Assembly (NCBI GenBank): GCA_002401855.1
Contig: NVUH01000016.1
Coordinates: forward strand, 1-64,000
Reading direction: 5' to 3'
Origin: Hyphomicrobiales bacterium
GTDB taxonomy: Bacteria > Pseudomonadota > Alphaproteobacteria > Rhizobiales > OSC116
DNA length: 64,000 nucleotides
The notes beneath the pieces were generated by a model that saw nothing but the letters and a program-made list of their open reading frames with translations, was not told where the DNA came from and made no database searches. Shown here piece by piece: positions 9,937 through 19,099 of the stretch. Positions within the stretch are counted from its first letter, which is position 1. The number at the start of each line of letters is the position of its first letter. The position numbers and the translations under genes were made by a program.

Positions 9937-11166
9937 ATGCTTAATGCACCCATGAATTCTCAAACAATAAAATCAACAAACCCAAAACTCAGTATATGGG
10001 TGCTCATCGCCATTGCCTCCATTGGCACTTTGGCGCTCAATATCTTTGTGCCCTCCATGCCCAGCTTGGTAACCAGCCTAAGCACAACCCAAAGCATGGC
10101 TCAGCTCACCCTCACTTTTTACCTATTGTCATTAGCGTTTGCACAGCTCATTGTCGGGCCATTATCCGATAAATACGGCCGCCGTCCCATACTCCTGCTC
10201 GGCATATTAATATACGTCATCGCCAGCCTCGCCTCAGCTTTTGCCATCAATATCGAAACCCTTATTTCCGCCCGTATCTTCCAAGCTTTGGGCGGCTGTT
10301 GTGGCATCGTCATCACCCGCGCCATCATCCGCGATGTTTATAGCAAATCCAAAGGCGTGGTTATCTTAAGCTACCTCACAGCCGCCATTACGTTGGCCCC
10401 CATGTTAGCCCCCATATTAGGTGCATTTCTCGATCAATGGGCAAGTTGGCGTGCCAGCTTTTATTTTGTCGCAGCTTTTGGTGTGCTCATCGGTCTCATC
10501 GCCCTAAAAGGCCTGTATGAAACCAATTTCAACCTCACCAAATCAATGAATTTTTCCACCATACCCGCCCAATATTGGTCATTGCTCAAAGAGCCAGAAT
10601 TTCTCGGCTATGCATTGGCTGTGGCATTTAACAATTCGGTATTTTTCAGCTTCATCGCTGGCGCACCCTTTATCATTGCCGATGTCATGCATCTAGGTCC
10701 CAGCACTTACGCATTTTATTTCCTACTCGTCAGCGGCGGCTACATGGCAGGTAACTTCCTAGCAGGTCGTTTTGCCAACAAAATCAAAACCCAAAAAATG
10801 ATCAATATCGGCATCATCATTATGCTGGTTGGCATCATGGCCGCCCTCTACGGCTATTCTATCGGCTATTCCCATCCAATCATCCTATTTGGCCCGATGG
10901 GCTTCATCGCCCTTTCAGCCGGCCTCATCAGCCCCAACGCCATAGCAGGTCTGCTCAATGTGCGGCCAGACATAGCTGGCACCGCCGCTGGTCTTTCGGG
11001 CTTCTTACAAATGTTATCAGGCGCTTTGGGCACATTTATGGTCGGCACATTCCACCAACAATCTGGTTTTTCCATGGTCGGGTTTATGACGTTTTTTGCC
11101 ATTCTCATGGTCATCAGTTTTTACGGCCTAGTCGGCCGCAAATCAAATAAGGCAGAAAATGCTTAA
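9937..11166 (+). CDS. Bcr/CflA family multidrug MFS transporter
   Basis: FVPSMPSL, GPLSDKYGRRPILL, ARIFQALGGCCGIVITRAIIRDVY. Confidence 0.88.
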   Translation: MLNAPMNSQTIKSTNPKLSIWVLIAIASIGTLALNIFVPSMPSLVTSLSTTQSMAQLTLTFYLLSLAFAQLIVGPLSDKYGRRPILLLGILIYVIASLASAFAINIETLISARIFQALGGCCGIVITRAIIRDVYSKSKGVVILSYLTAAITLAPMLAPILGAFLDQWASWRASFYFVAAFGVLIGLIALKGLYETNFNLTKSMNFSTIPAQYWSLLKEPEFLGYALAVAFNNSVFFSFIAGAPFIIADVMHLGPSTYAFYFLLVSGGYMAGNFLAGRFANKIKTQKMINIGIIIMLVGIMAALYGYSIGYSHPIILFGPMGFIALSAGLISPNAIAGLLNVRPDIAGTAAGLSGFLQMLSGALGTFMVGTFHQQSGFSMVGFMTFFAILMVISFYGLVGRKSNKAENA

Positions 11167-12355
11167 ATCCGCCCCCCTTCAAATCAAAAAGCCCCACATC
11201 GCTATATTAATATTCCTCTCAGCATTAAGCCCTGTAGCGATGAATATTTTCATCCCCTCAATGCCCAATTTAACCGAAAGCTTAAACACCCAACACAACA
11301 TTGCCCAACTCACCCTGACGTTTTATTTAATCGCCTTCGCCATCGCCCAACTCATCCATGGCCCGCTATCCGATAGGTTTGGCAGACGCCCCATATTAAT
11401 CGCAGGCGTCATCATTTTCATCATAGCCAGTCTCGGCTGCGCGTTTGCCTATAATATTGAGCAACTCATCATTGGCCGTATCTTCCAAGCCGCAGGCGGC
11501 TGCGCAGGCATAGTGACCACCCGTGCCATTGTCCGCGATTTATACGAGCGCGATAAAGCCGCCAGTCTCATAGGCTATATGACCATGATCATGGCCTTAG
11601 CCCCGCTTATGTCCCCCACAATCGGCGGCTTTATCGACCAATATTCAGGCTGGCGCACCAGTTTTTATTTCGTCGCCATCATGGGCATCATCGCCTATAT
11701 TTTGGCGTTTAAATTCTTGCACGAAACCAATCATCAACCAATAGACAGCATTAATGTGAGAGAAATAGCCACCAAATATTTCACTTTGCTCAAAGAAAAA
11801 CAATATATCGGCTTTGTCTGCGGCATGGCTTTTTCCTCATCCGTGTTTTTCAGCTTCATCGCAGGCGCGCCATTTTTAGTCACCAAAATTCTAAATTTGG
11901 AACCCAGTGTTTATGGCTTTTATTTCGTCATGGTGTCATTCGGCTATATGGTTGGTAATTTCCTATCTGGCAAGCTCACCACCCGTTTGGGCAGTTATAA
12001 AATGTTCATGTTGTCCAATCTTGTGCTGATCATTGGCATGGCCATATTGCTGGTTGCAGCCTATGTCGGCATCAGCCAACCTGTCTATATTTTCGCCCCC
12101 ATGGCCATCGTTGCCTGCGCCAATGGCTTGGCCATTCCGTCAGCTATGGCCAGCGCACTTTCCGTCAGGCCCGAAATTGCTGGCACCGCCTCAGGCCTAG
12201 CAGGCTTCACCCAAATTGCCTTAGGCGCTTTTGCCACTTTCATCGTTGGCTATTTTCACAATGGCACCACAACCCCGATGATCACCAGCATGGTGGTTGG
12301 CGGTGTTTTAAGCATATTCTGCTTTGTAATCTTAGAAAAAAAAGATAGTGTTTAA
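11159..12355 (+). CDS. Bcr/CflA family multidrug MFS transporter (tandem paralog)
   Basis: Same motifs as the preceding ORF, overlapping by 8 nt. Confidence 0.88.
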   Translation: MLKSAPLQIKKPHIAILIFLSALSPVAMNIFIPSMPNLTESLNTQHNIAQLTLTFYLIAFAIAQLIHGPLSDRFGRRPILIAGVIIFIIASLGCAFAYNIEQLIIGRIFQAAGGCAGIVTTRAIVRDLYERDKAASLIGYMTMIMALAPLMSPTIGGFIDQYSGWRTSFYFVAIMGIIAYILAFKFLHETNHQPIDSINVREIATKYFTLLKEKQYIGFVCGMAFSSSVFFSFIAGAPFLVTKILNLEPSVYGFYFVMVSFGYMVGNFLSGKLTTRLGSYKMFMLSNLVLIIGMAILLVAAYVGISQPVYIFAPMAIVACANGLAIPSAMASALSVRPEIAGTASGLAGFTQIALGAFATFIVGYFHNGTTTPMITSMVVGGVLSIFCFVILEKKDSV

Positions 12356-12361
12356 TACATT

Positions 12362-13294
12362 ATGCTAAATAACAATTCCTTCAAAACCCTCCTGACCACC
12401 ATTCTCGCGCTCCTTGCCTTTGCCGCCAATTCTGTTTTGGCGCGTTTGGCGCTCGAAGTCCCCGATATAGATCCAGGCTCCTTCACCACCATCAGGCTCA
12501 TTTCTGGCGCCGTTATGCTGTCTATTTTGGTGCTCATCCTCCGCCCCAAGCAACCACCAAACACCCAAATCAGATACCCCATCAAAACTCTGTACCAAAA
12601 AGCCATGTTATTCGAGCTCGAAGCCCGCGGCAGTTGGACATCAGCTTTCATGCTGTTTCTTTATGCTGGCTGCTTTTCATTCGCTTATGTGGTATTAGAC
12701 ACCGCAACAGGCGCACTTATATTGTTTGGCGCCGTTCAAATCACCATGATTATAATGTCACTATTCTCAGGCAAAAAACTACATACCAGCGAGTGGGCAG
12801 GCTTGGTTTTGGCATTCATTGGCTTTATCTACCTTATATATCCCAATTTAGGCTCACCCACACTTTACGGTTTTATTCTCATGTCAATCGCTGGCATTGG
12901 GTGGGGCGTTTATTCCGTGCGGGGCCGCGATAGCCTCAACCCCTTGCTCGACACCACGTTTAATTTCATACGAGCGGTGCCATTTGCAGGCTTTTTTTCG
13001 ATGCTCAATTTATCGAATCTCAGCCTCGGCTCAGATGGCATTTATTACGCCATCATTTCAGGCGCACTCACCTCGGGCATTGGCTATGCCATCTGGTATG
13101 TTGCGCTTAAAAACCTGCAACTCACCACCGCAGCTGTGGTGCAATTGTCAGTGCCCATCATCGCCGCCATTGGCGGGGTGATGTTTGTCAATGAAAGCCT
13201 AACCTTACGACTAATCATTTCCACCGTCATTATTTTAGGTGGTATTTTGCTGGTAATTTTTGGCCGCGCATCATTCAAAATAAAAACCAAATAA
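12362..13294 (+). CDS. DMT superfamily (EamA) transporter
   Basis: Ten hydrophobic segments, duplicated EamA-like halves. Confidence 0.8.
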   Translation: MLNNNSFKTLLTTILALLAFAANSVLARLALEVPDIDPGSFTTIRLISGAVMLSILVLILRPKQPPNTQIRYPIKTLYQKAMLFELEARGSWTSAFMLFLYAGCFSFAYVVLDTATGALILFGAVQITMIIMSLFSGKKLHTSEWAGLVLAFIGFIYLIYPNLGSPTLYGFILMSIAGIGWGVYSVRGRDSLNPLLDTTFNFIRAVPFAGFFSMLNLSNLSLGSDGIYYAIISGALTSGIGYAIWYVALKNLQLTTAAVVQLSVPIIAAIGGVMFVNESLTLRLIISTVIILGGILLVIFGRASFKIKTK

Positions 13295-13407
13295 ACTTAG
13301 TTTCTTATCTGCACTCACCATCACAATCCCGCTCAACACCGCAACTCCAAAAACTTGCTAAAAACTTAACTTGGGATTTGAATTTTCACAACATAGATGA
13401 TAAGAAT

Positions 13408-13419
13408 GTTAGCGCTAAC
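13408..13419. promoter_or_regulatory. LacI-family-like operator palindrome
   Basis: gttagcgctaac perfect palindrome with central CG, upstream of the aldehyde dehydrogenase gene. Confidence 0.5.
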
Positions 13420-13485
13420 TTTCATTCATGAAAACCAACCATTTTTCGGGCAATACTCATTAACCGACAAGAGATAGGAAATATT

Positions 13486-15012
13486 TTGACAGATTCTATA
13501 TTCACCCCCCATGGCAAACATCTCATTGCAGGCGAATGGGTCAGCAGCGACGCTAAATTCACCTCCACTCCCGCAAGCGGCGAATCTTTTGAATTTTCAG
13601 CCGCCAACCCCGCATTGGTCGATACCGCCGTACAAGCCGCCGAGCAAGCTTTTCTAAGCTATGGCTATTCATCCAATGCCGACCGCGCTAAATTCCTCAA
13701 CACCATCGCTGATGAAATTGAAAAACGTGCCGATCAAATCACCGAAATTGGCTCTAACGAAACAGGCTTGCCAACCGCGCGCCTACAAGGCGAACGCGGC
13801 CGCACAATGGGTCAATTACGTCTTTTCGCTGGCCACATAGAAGCTGGCGATTATCTCGACAAACGCTTCGATGAAGCCCTACCCGACCGCGCACCCTTGC
13901 CGCGCCCAGACTTACGCATGATGCAACGCCCCATTGGCCCTGTTGCCGTGTTTGGCGCCTCAAATTTCCCCTTGGCCTTCTCAGCTTTAGGCGGCGACAC
14001 AGCATCTGCTTTAGCCGCAGGTTGCCCCGTGGTCGTCAAAGCCCATAACGCCCACCCCGGCACCTGCGAAATCATGGCCGAAGCCGTGCATGCTGCCATT
14101 AAAATTTGTGGCATTCATCCAGGCGTGTTCAGCCTTCTCCAAGCCAATAGCCGCGATGTTGGCCAAGCTTTGGTAAAACATCCGCTCATCAATGCCGTTG
14201 GTTTTACCGGCTCATTAGGTGGTGGCCGCGCATTGTTCGATCTTTGTACAAGCCGCGAAACCCCCATTCCTTTCTTTGGCGAACTAGGCTCAGTCAACCC
14301 CATGTTCCTATTGCCCGAAGCTTTATCAGCCCGTGGCGATAGCTTGGCAACAGGTTGGGCAGGCTCACTCACCATGGGCGCAGGCCAATTCTGCACCAAT
14401 CCGGGTGTTGCCGTGGTCATAAAAGGTGCCGCAGCCGACTCTTTCATCAAAGCCACCACCGCAGCGCTTGAACCAATCGGTGCCCAAACCATGCTCACCG
14501 AAGGCATCGCACAAGCTTACCAAAGCGGCAATAAACTCATTTCCGAATCAACTGGCGTACAAGAATTGTTCACATCGACGTGTAATTTGCGCCAAGCCAG
14601 CCCTTATTTATACCAAACCACTGGTGACATCTGGTTGGCCAATGAAGCAATAACCGAAGAAGTTTTCGGCCCATTGGGAATCATCATCACCGTCAATGAC
14701 CAAGCACAAATGATTGAAATCGCTAATGGTTTAAAAGGCCAGCTAACCTGCACCTTGCATTTAGATGATGGCGACACGACGCTAGGCCAAAGCCTATTGC
14801 CAATTCTAGAGCGCAAAGCTGGCCGTATTTTAGCCAACGGATTCCCTACAGGGGTTGAAGTTAGCGACACAATGGTGCATGGTGGCCCATATCCAGCGTC
14901 CACCAATTTTGGTGCAACATCTGTGGGTACGATGGCAATCAGGCGTTTCTTACGCCCTGTCTGTTATCAAAATATCCCCGCAAGTCTGCTACCTGCAGAC
15001 CTAAAATCATAG
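13486..15012 (+). CDS. aldehyde dehydrogenase, alpha-ketoglutaric semialdehyde dehydrogenase-like
   Basis: GPVAVFGASNFPLAFSALGGDTASALAAGCPVVVKAHNAHPGT; TTG start. Confidence 0.85.
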   Translation: MTDSIFTPHGKHLIAGEWVSSDAKFTSTPASGESFEFSAANPALVDTAVQAAEQAFLSYGYSSNADRAKFLNTIADEIEKRADQITEIGSNETGLPTARLQGERGRTMGQLRLFAGHIEAGDYLDKRFDEALPDRAPLPRPDLRMMQRPIGPVAVFGASNFPLAFSALGGDTASALAAGCPVVVKAHNAHPGTCEIMAEAVHAAIKICGIHPGVFSLLQANSRDVGQALVKHPLINAVGFTGSLGGGRALFDLCTSRETPIPFFGELGSVNPMFLLPEALSARGDSLATGWAGSLTMGAGQFCTNPGVAVVIKGAAADSFIKATTAALEPIGAQTMLTEGIAQAYQSGNKLISESTGVQELFTSTCNLRQASPYLYQTTGDIWLANEAITEEVFGPLGIIITVNDQAQMIEIANGLKGQLTCTLHLDDGDTTLGQSLLPILERKAGRILANGFPTGVEVSDTMVHGGPYPASTNFGATSVGTMAIRRFLRPVCYQNIPASLLPADLKS

Positions 15013-15045
15013 CTGGAACCAAATCTAGTTGAGTGCGGGGGACCT

Positions 15046-15100
15046 CATCTATGTTGATTGATAAGTGCTAAAATAAGCACAATATCCATCAACATAGATG
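15046..15100. terminator. nested inverted repeat, possible bidirectional terminator or cruciform
   Basis: Arms catctatgttgat / atcaacatagatg (13 bp) enclosing gtgctaaaataagcac hairpin. Confidence 0.45.
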
Positions 15101-15219
15101 GAGCACTTATTCACTTAAGTGCCTCACTTCTAAGATAACATACCGATCACGGTTTTTTGAGATTACACACGACCAAAAATATTGCATAAAGATTCAGGTC
15201 AATTCAGCAAGGTCGCGGC

Positions 15220-15591
15220 ATGAAAAAACATCTCCCTCTCATCATTGCCATCTTGCTATTGGCTCTCGCTTATTTTACTGGCTGTAGCAAATATATAGGC
15301 CTAGCTTGGTATGGCAAAGCCACACTCATAGGCGGCGCAGGCGGTATTATCCTTGCACTTGCAGCCTATTGGTTTAATAAAAACAGCCTCAATATAACCC
15401 TCATCGCCCTATTCGCCATCACCGCCGCAATCACCTATTATTACGCCCGTATCTTTATCGATTCGGCCGATTTCGAGCCAACAGCAGGCTTTGTCTGGTA
15501 TATCGGCTATCACATTGGTGCGGCTTTATTCATTCCGACGGCGGCATATGTTTTGCAAAAAATTCTACCACAATCTGCGTCGACTGATTAA
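15220..15591 (+). CDS. hypothetical membrane protein
   Basis: 123 aa, four hydrophobic segments; no family recognised. Confidence 0.55.
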   Translation: MKKHLPLIIAILLLALAYFTGCSKYIGLAWYGKATLIGGAGGIILALAAYWFNKNSLNITLIALFAITAAITYYYARIFIDSADFEPTAGFVWYIGYHIGAALFIPTAAYVLQKILPQSASTD

Positions 15592-16852
15592 ACACTTCCT
15601 CACCACTAATTTTACCAACCGCACCCATAAATTTCATAATCGGCAACAAACTGCCCGCATCATGATAATTTAAATGCTGCGCGCCTGCAATCATATGAGT
15701 TTCAAACCCAGAACGAATAACTGGCTTTAAAAAATCCATACTGCCTTGGTTAAACTCACTATACATCATCAAATAAGCCGCATTTATCGGCGCCAATGGT
15801 GTCGCTGAAAACACACCACCATCCAAATTCACGACAGCTTTTATTTGGTTGTCAATCCTGCCCAATTCTGTCGCCACCCCGCCACCAACAGAAAGCCCAA
15901 TAGCCCCAACATTCTGCAAATCAATGACATTTTCAGCCGCCCCAACCATGCCAAGTGTTTCATCCAATTTACCCAACATAAACTGGCTGTCACCCGCCCG
16001 CCGCATCACAATACCCGCCATACCACTGCTATTTTGAATTTGTTGTAAAGTCAATTCTGCACGTTTTTCTTGGCTAATTTCATCTTTTGCCAAAATGGAC
16101 AATAACTGTTTATCCATAGCTTTTTCTGCATCACTCAAACCCGCTTGGACGCGTTTATATTCAACATCTTGCTCATCATGGCGCACGCTCAGCACCACAT
16201 AACCACGGCTCGCTAGCTCTTCAAGCAGACGGTTATTATCCGCTGCAATCGAAATAAGCGCATGGTTATATATAATCACAGGATATGGGGGTTTCGCCGC
16301 CAAAAACGGCATTTTAAGATAAGAATGGGTTTTTATATTTTTCAAATAAAGCGCTAAATATCTAACAGCAGCAGGAAATTTTTCATTCTTATAAAATTCA
16401 CTCCAAATCCCATCTCGTTTATATCGACCATATTCCCCGCCCGCAGGATACCAGATTTTTGCGAATAAATGCCGAACCTCATCACCATCTTGTCGTTCAT
16501 ATGCAGCAGATACAGTGCCAACATCATATTGACCCGTTGGTTTCGAAAGCTTTATCAGCGGCATATAATGGCTCAAGAACACCGACAATAATATAAGCAG
16601 AAACCCAAAAACATACCCCACTAATTTCATGATAATATGCACATCAAACTGCCAATAGTAGGCGGCAAACATGCCTAAAAAAGCAATATAAAACGGCAAC
16701 ATTTGCCACCGCCATGGCGTTAGAAATAGCTGCAACAAGATAAAAACCAATATAATCGCATAGGCCCAGCCAAAATCTAACTTTATCCAGCTGATGAGCA
16801 ATAATAAAACCCCACCAATATTTATCAATATCTCTAACAATGCCATGGTCAC
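15530..16852 (-). CDS. alpha/beta hydrolase family protein, platelet-activating-factor-acetylhydrolase-like
   Basis: N-terminal TM segments; PVIIYNHAL, GAIGLSVGGG nucleophile elbow, GAQHLNYHD. Confidence 0.7.
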   Translation of the reverse strand: MTMALLEILINIGGVLLLLISWIKLDFGWAYAIILVFILLQLFLTPWRWQMLPFYIAFLGMFAAYYWQFDVHIIMKLVGYVFGFLLILLSVFLSHYMPLIKLSKPTGQYDVGTVSAAYERQDGDEVRHLFAKIWYPAGGEYGRYKRDGIWSEFYKNEKFPAAVRYLALYLKNIKTHSYLKMPFLAAKPPYPVIIYNHALISIAADNNRLLEELASRGYVVLSVRHDEQDVEYKRVQAGLSDAEKAMDKQLLSILAKDEISQEKRAELTLQQIQNSSGMAGIVMRRAGDSQFMLGKLDETLGMVGAAENVIDLQNVGAIGLSVGGGVATELGRIDNQIKAVVNLDGGVFSATPLAPINAAYLMMYSEFNQGSMDFLKPVIRSGFETHMIAGAQHLNYHDAGSLLPIMKFMGAVGKISGEEVFNQSTQIVVEFFAKHMPPSE

Positions 16853-17505
16853 CGCCTACCTTGTTCCAAATACCCCATAACAAAATCTGCCAAGTTTTCT
16901 GCAAATTCTTCCGCACCCAACCCTAAATTCCATGAAGATTGCGCGTCATTATGCATTAGTTTTCCCAAAAACATCATGTTATAAAAATAGCTGACCATCG
17001 CCGCCACTTGCGCGATATTTCGCCCAGCCAATTCACCTGCCCATTGATTTAACATAGCCTCAAATCCGTGTAAGGCTCGTTTTTCTTGCGCCTGCCAATG
17101 CCCGCCCAGTAGCTCTGGCCGCAAACGCGAGTATAAATATGCAGGCCGCATCACATAGCTTAAAGCCTCAAATTGCCGCCATGCCGCAAGAGCTATCCGC
17201 AGCAAAACTTCACGTAAGTTTTCCGCGCTTTGCACATCAGGTTGGTTTTGCGCTACCTCATTCCACACCCGAACTTTCTCAATATATAAAGCAATTAAAA
17301 TCGAAATCAGCGCATCCTTATTCTCAAACCTTTGATATATAGACGCAGCCGATACACCTGCCGTGGTTGATAATTTGGCAATATTAATCACCTCAAAGCT
17401 CTCCACCTGCAAAAGCTCATCCATAGCCTGCATAATCTTATCACGGGTGATTTGCGACCTTTTCTGAACCGCCTTTTTAGCACCCTTTTCAACCAATAAA
17501 CCCAT
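16849..17505 (-). CDS. TetR family transcriptional regulator
   Basis: TRDKIMQAMDELL...AKLSTTAGVSAASIYQRFENKDALI HTH. Confidence 0.85.
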   Translation of the reverse strand: MGLLVEKGAKKAVQKRSQITRDKIMQAMDELLQVESFEVINIAKLSTTAGVSAASIYQRFENKDALISILIALYIEKVRVWNEVAQNQPDVQSAENLREVLLRIALAAWRQFEALSYVMRPAYLYSRLRPELLGGHWQAQEKRALHGFEAMLNQWAGELAGRNIAQVAAMVSYFYNMMFLGKLMHNDAQSSWNLGLGAEEFAENLADFVMGYLEQGRR

Positions 17506-17524
17506 TCAACCTCCAAAAATAAAT

Positions 17525-17545
17525 ATAAATATGATTCATATTTAT
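17525..17545. promoter_or_regulatory. palindromic putative TetR operator
   Basis: ataaatatga t tcatatttat, 10-bp arms, just upstream of the TetR start. Confidence 0.5.
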
Positions 17546-17637
17546 ATAAATAAAGCCCGTTTGTATAGGTAAAAGTTCATTTTGTATAGATAAAAACCCA
17601 TTTATCAAACCAACGGTTCATTTGACAAACTTAACCA

Positions 17638-17700
17638 ATATCGTTATAATTTATAACGATATAGACAATAACGATATTATTAATAACGATATTAGCAACA
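17638..17700. promoter_or_regulatory. putative MarR operator cluster
   Basis: atatcgttata att tataacgatat palindrome followed by two further aataacgatatt half-sites. Confidence 0.55.
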
Positions 17701-17727
17701 ACGTTACAAATGGAAATGATATAAAAC

Positions 17728-18153
17728 ATGCTAAATCCACTATATCAGAATACTGGCTTCCTCCTTTCCATGGTCGCCGCACAAGCCACGAAAATCTATG
17801 AAGATGCAGTGGCTGAAATGGGCCTAAACCCTCTTCATATAGGCCTACTTGAGATAGTGGCCGCCCAACAACCCATTGTTCAATCGCGCATTGCTGAGCA
17901 GCTCGCAATTTTCAAGCCAGTCATCGTCACTTTGGTCAATGAATTAGAGGCTAAGAGCTTGGTACAGCGCCAACCTCATCCAACTGACAAACGCGCGTTT
18001 GAAATTCATTTACAACCCAAGGGCGCGCAAATATTGGCCAAAATTCACCAAGCCAGCGCCACCATAATGGCCGAATTTCTCTCCACATTAAATGATTCCG
18101 AACAAAAACAATTCCACGCCAGCCTCATCAAGCTATCAAGACAAAAAAACTAA
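17728..18153 (+). CDS. MarR family transcriptional regulator
   Basis: Winged-helix 'LAIFKPVIVTLVNELEAKSLVQRQPHPTDKRAFEIHLQPKG'. Confidence 0.88.
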   Translation: MLNPLYQNTGFLLSMVAAQATKIYEDAVAEMGLNPLHIGLLEIVAAQQPIVQSRIAEQLAIFKPVIVTLVNELEAKSLVQRQPHPTDKRAFEIHLQPKGAQILAKIHQASATIMAEFLSTLNDSEQKQFHASLIKLSRQKN

Positions 18154-18169
18154 AATACCCACAACACTT

Positions 18170-18454
18170 GTACAAAAAAGGCCACATATTGGTTGTTGCC
18201 TTGGGTCATCTGGATGCCAATCACCTTCGCGCTCAAAATCGCCGCACTCAACAAGCCATGACTTTGGCGATGAAGAAAAATTCAAAGTCCCAATGGATAC
18301 ACAAGTTGCCATTATGCGCTTAACAGGCGCGGCCAACGGCAATATTAACATCGCCAAATCCTATATATTGGCGCGTGAATTGTCATTGGCCAAAGGCGAT
18401 TATAAAACCGCCTTCAAAACTTACGAAAAGCCTAAAACGCCAGAAAAAGCCTAA
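18170..18454 (+). pseudogene. C-terminal remnant of FAD-dependent monooxygenase/oxidoreductase
   Basis: Frame gives ...TGAANGNINIAKSYILARELSLAKGDYKTAFKTYEKPKTPEKA, resembling the C-terminal 'GAGTsla...aYvLAgELa.akGDh.aAf..YE' region of FAD monooxygenases; no intact N-terminal domain upstream. Confidence 0.5.
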
Positions 18455-19098
18455 CGCGCCGCCCACAATAAGCCGCGCTCTAGTATAGTGCGCATTTGTG
18501 GGTGCTTAAATTCATCCGCCGTATGGCCAAGCGCACTATAAAATACCCGCGCTTTATGATATTTGTGCTTCCACACAACTGGCATAACAACCCCGTCAAT
18601 ATGCGCATCATATTCACCCGTAAATGTCGTCGTCGCTAACACTTCAATCGCCGGGTCAACATGCAAATAATATTGCTCACTATGATAATTAAAATCATCA
18701 ACACCCGCCACAATCGGGTCATCAGGCTTGGTAATTTGAACGCTATAATCAATGATATTGCCGGGATGCGCAACCCACTGCCCGCCCGTCATAAATTGAT
18801 AGGCAGTCTCAGCTCTAAAACTATCACCCATCGCCCCATGACAACCCGCTAACCCACTGCCCGCTTTCACCGCAGCAATCAGGTTTTCAACTTCTTCTTT
18901 TTCAATAGTCGCTTGGGTAAACATCGGCACAATCAGATCAAAATCACCCAATTTTGGGTCTGCAAACGCCGCCGTACCCGCCACCAATGTCACGTCAAAA
19001 CCGTTAGCTTCCAAAATGTCTTTCACCACATTACCAGTGGCTTCAGGTGTGTGGCCTTCCCAGCCACCCCATGCAATCAGTGCAGTTTTATCACTCAT
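18451..19098 (-). CDS. ThuA-like domain protein
   Basis: WGGWEGHTPEATG, GLAGCHGAMGDSFR, PVVWKHKYHKARVFYSALGHTADEF. Confidence 0.85.
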   Translation of the reverse strand: MSDKTALIAWGGWEGHTPEATGNVVKDILEANGFDVTLVAGTAAFADPKLGDFDLIVPMFTQATIEKEEVENLIAAVKAGSGLAGCHGAMGDSFRAETAYQFMTGGQWVAHPGNIIDYSVQITKPDDPIVAGVDDFNYHSEQYYLHVDPAIEVLATTTFTGEYDAHIDGVVMPVVWKHKYHKARVFYSALGHTADEFKHPQMRTILERGLLWAAR

Positions 19099-19099
19099 T

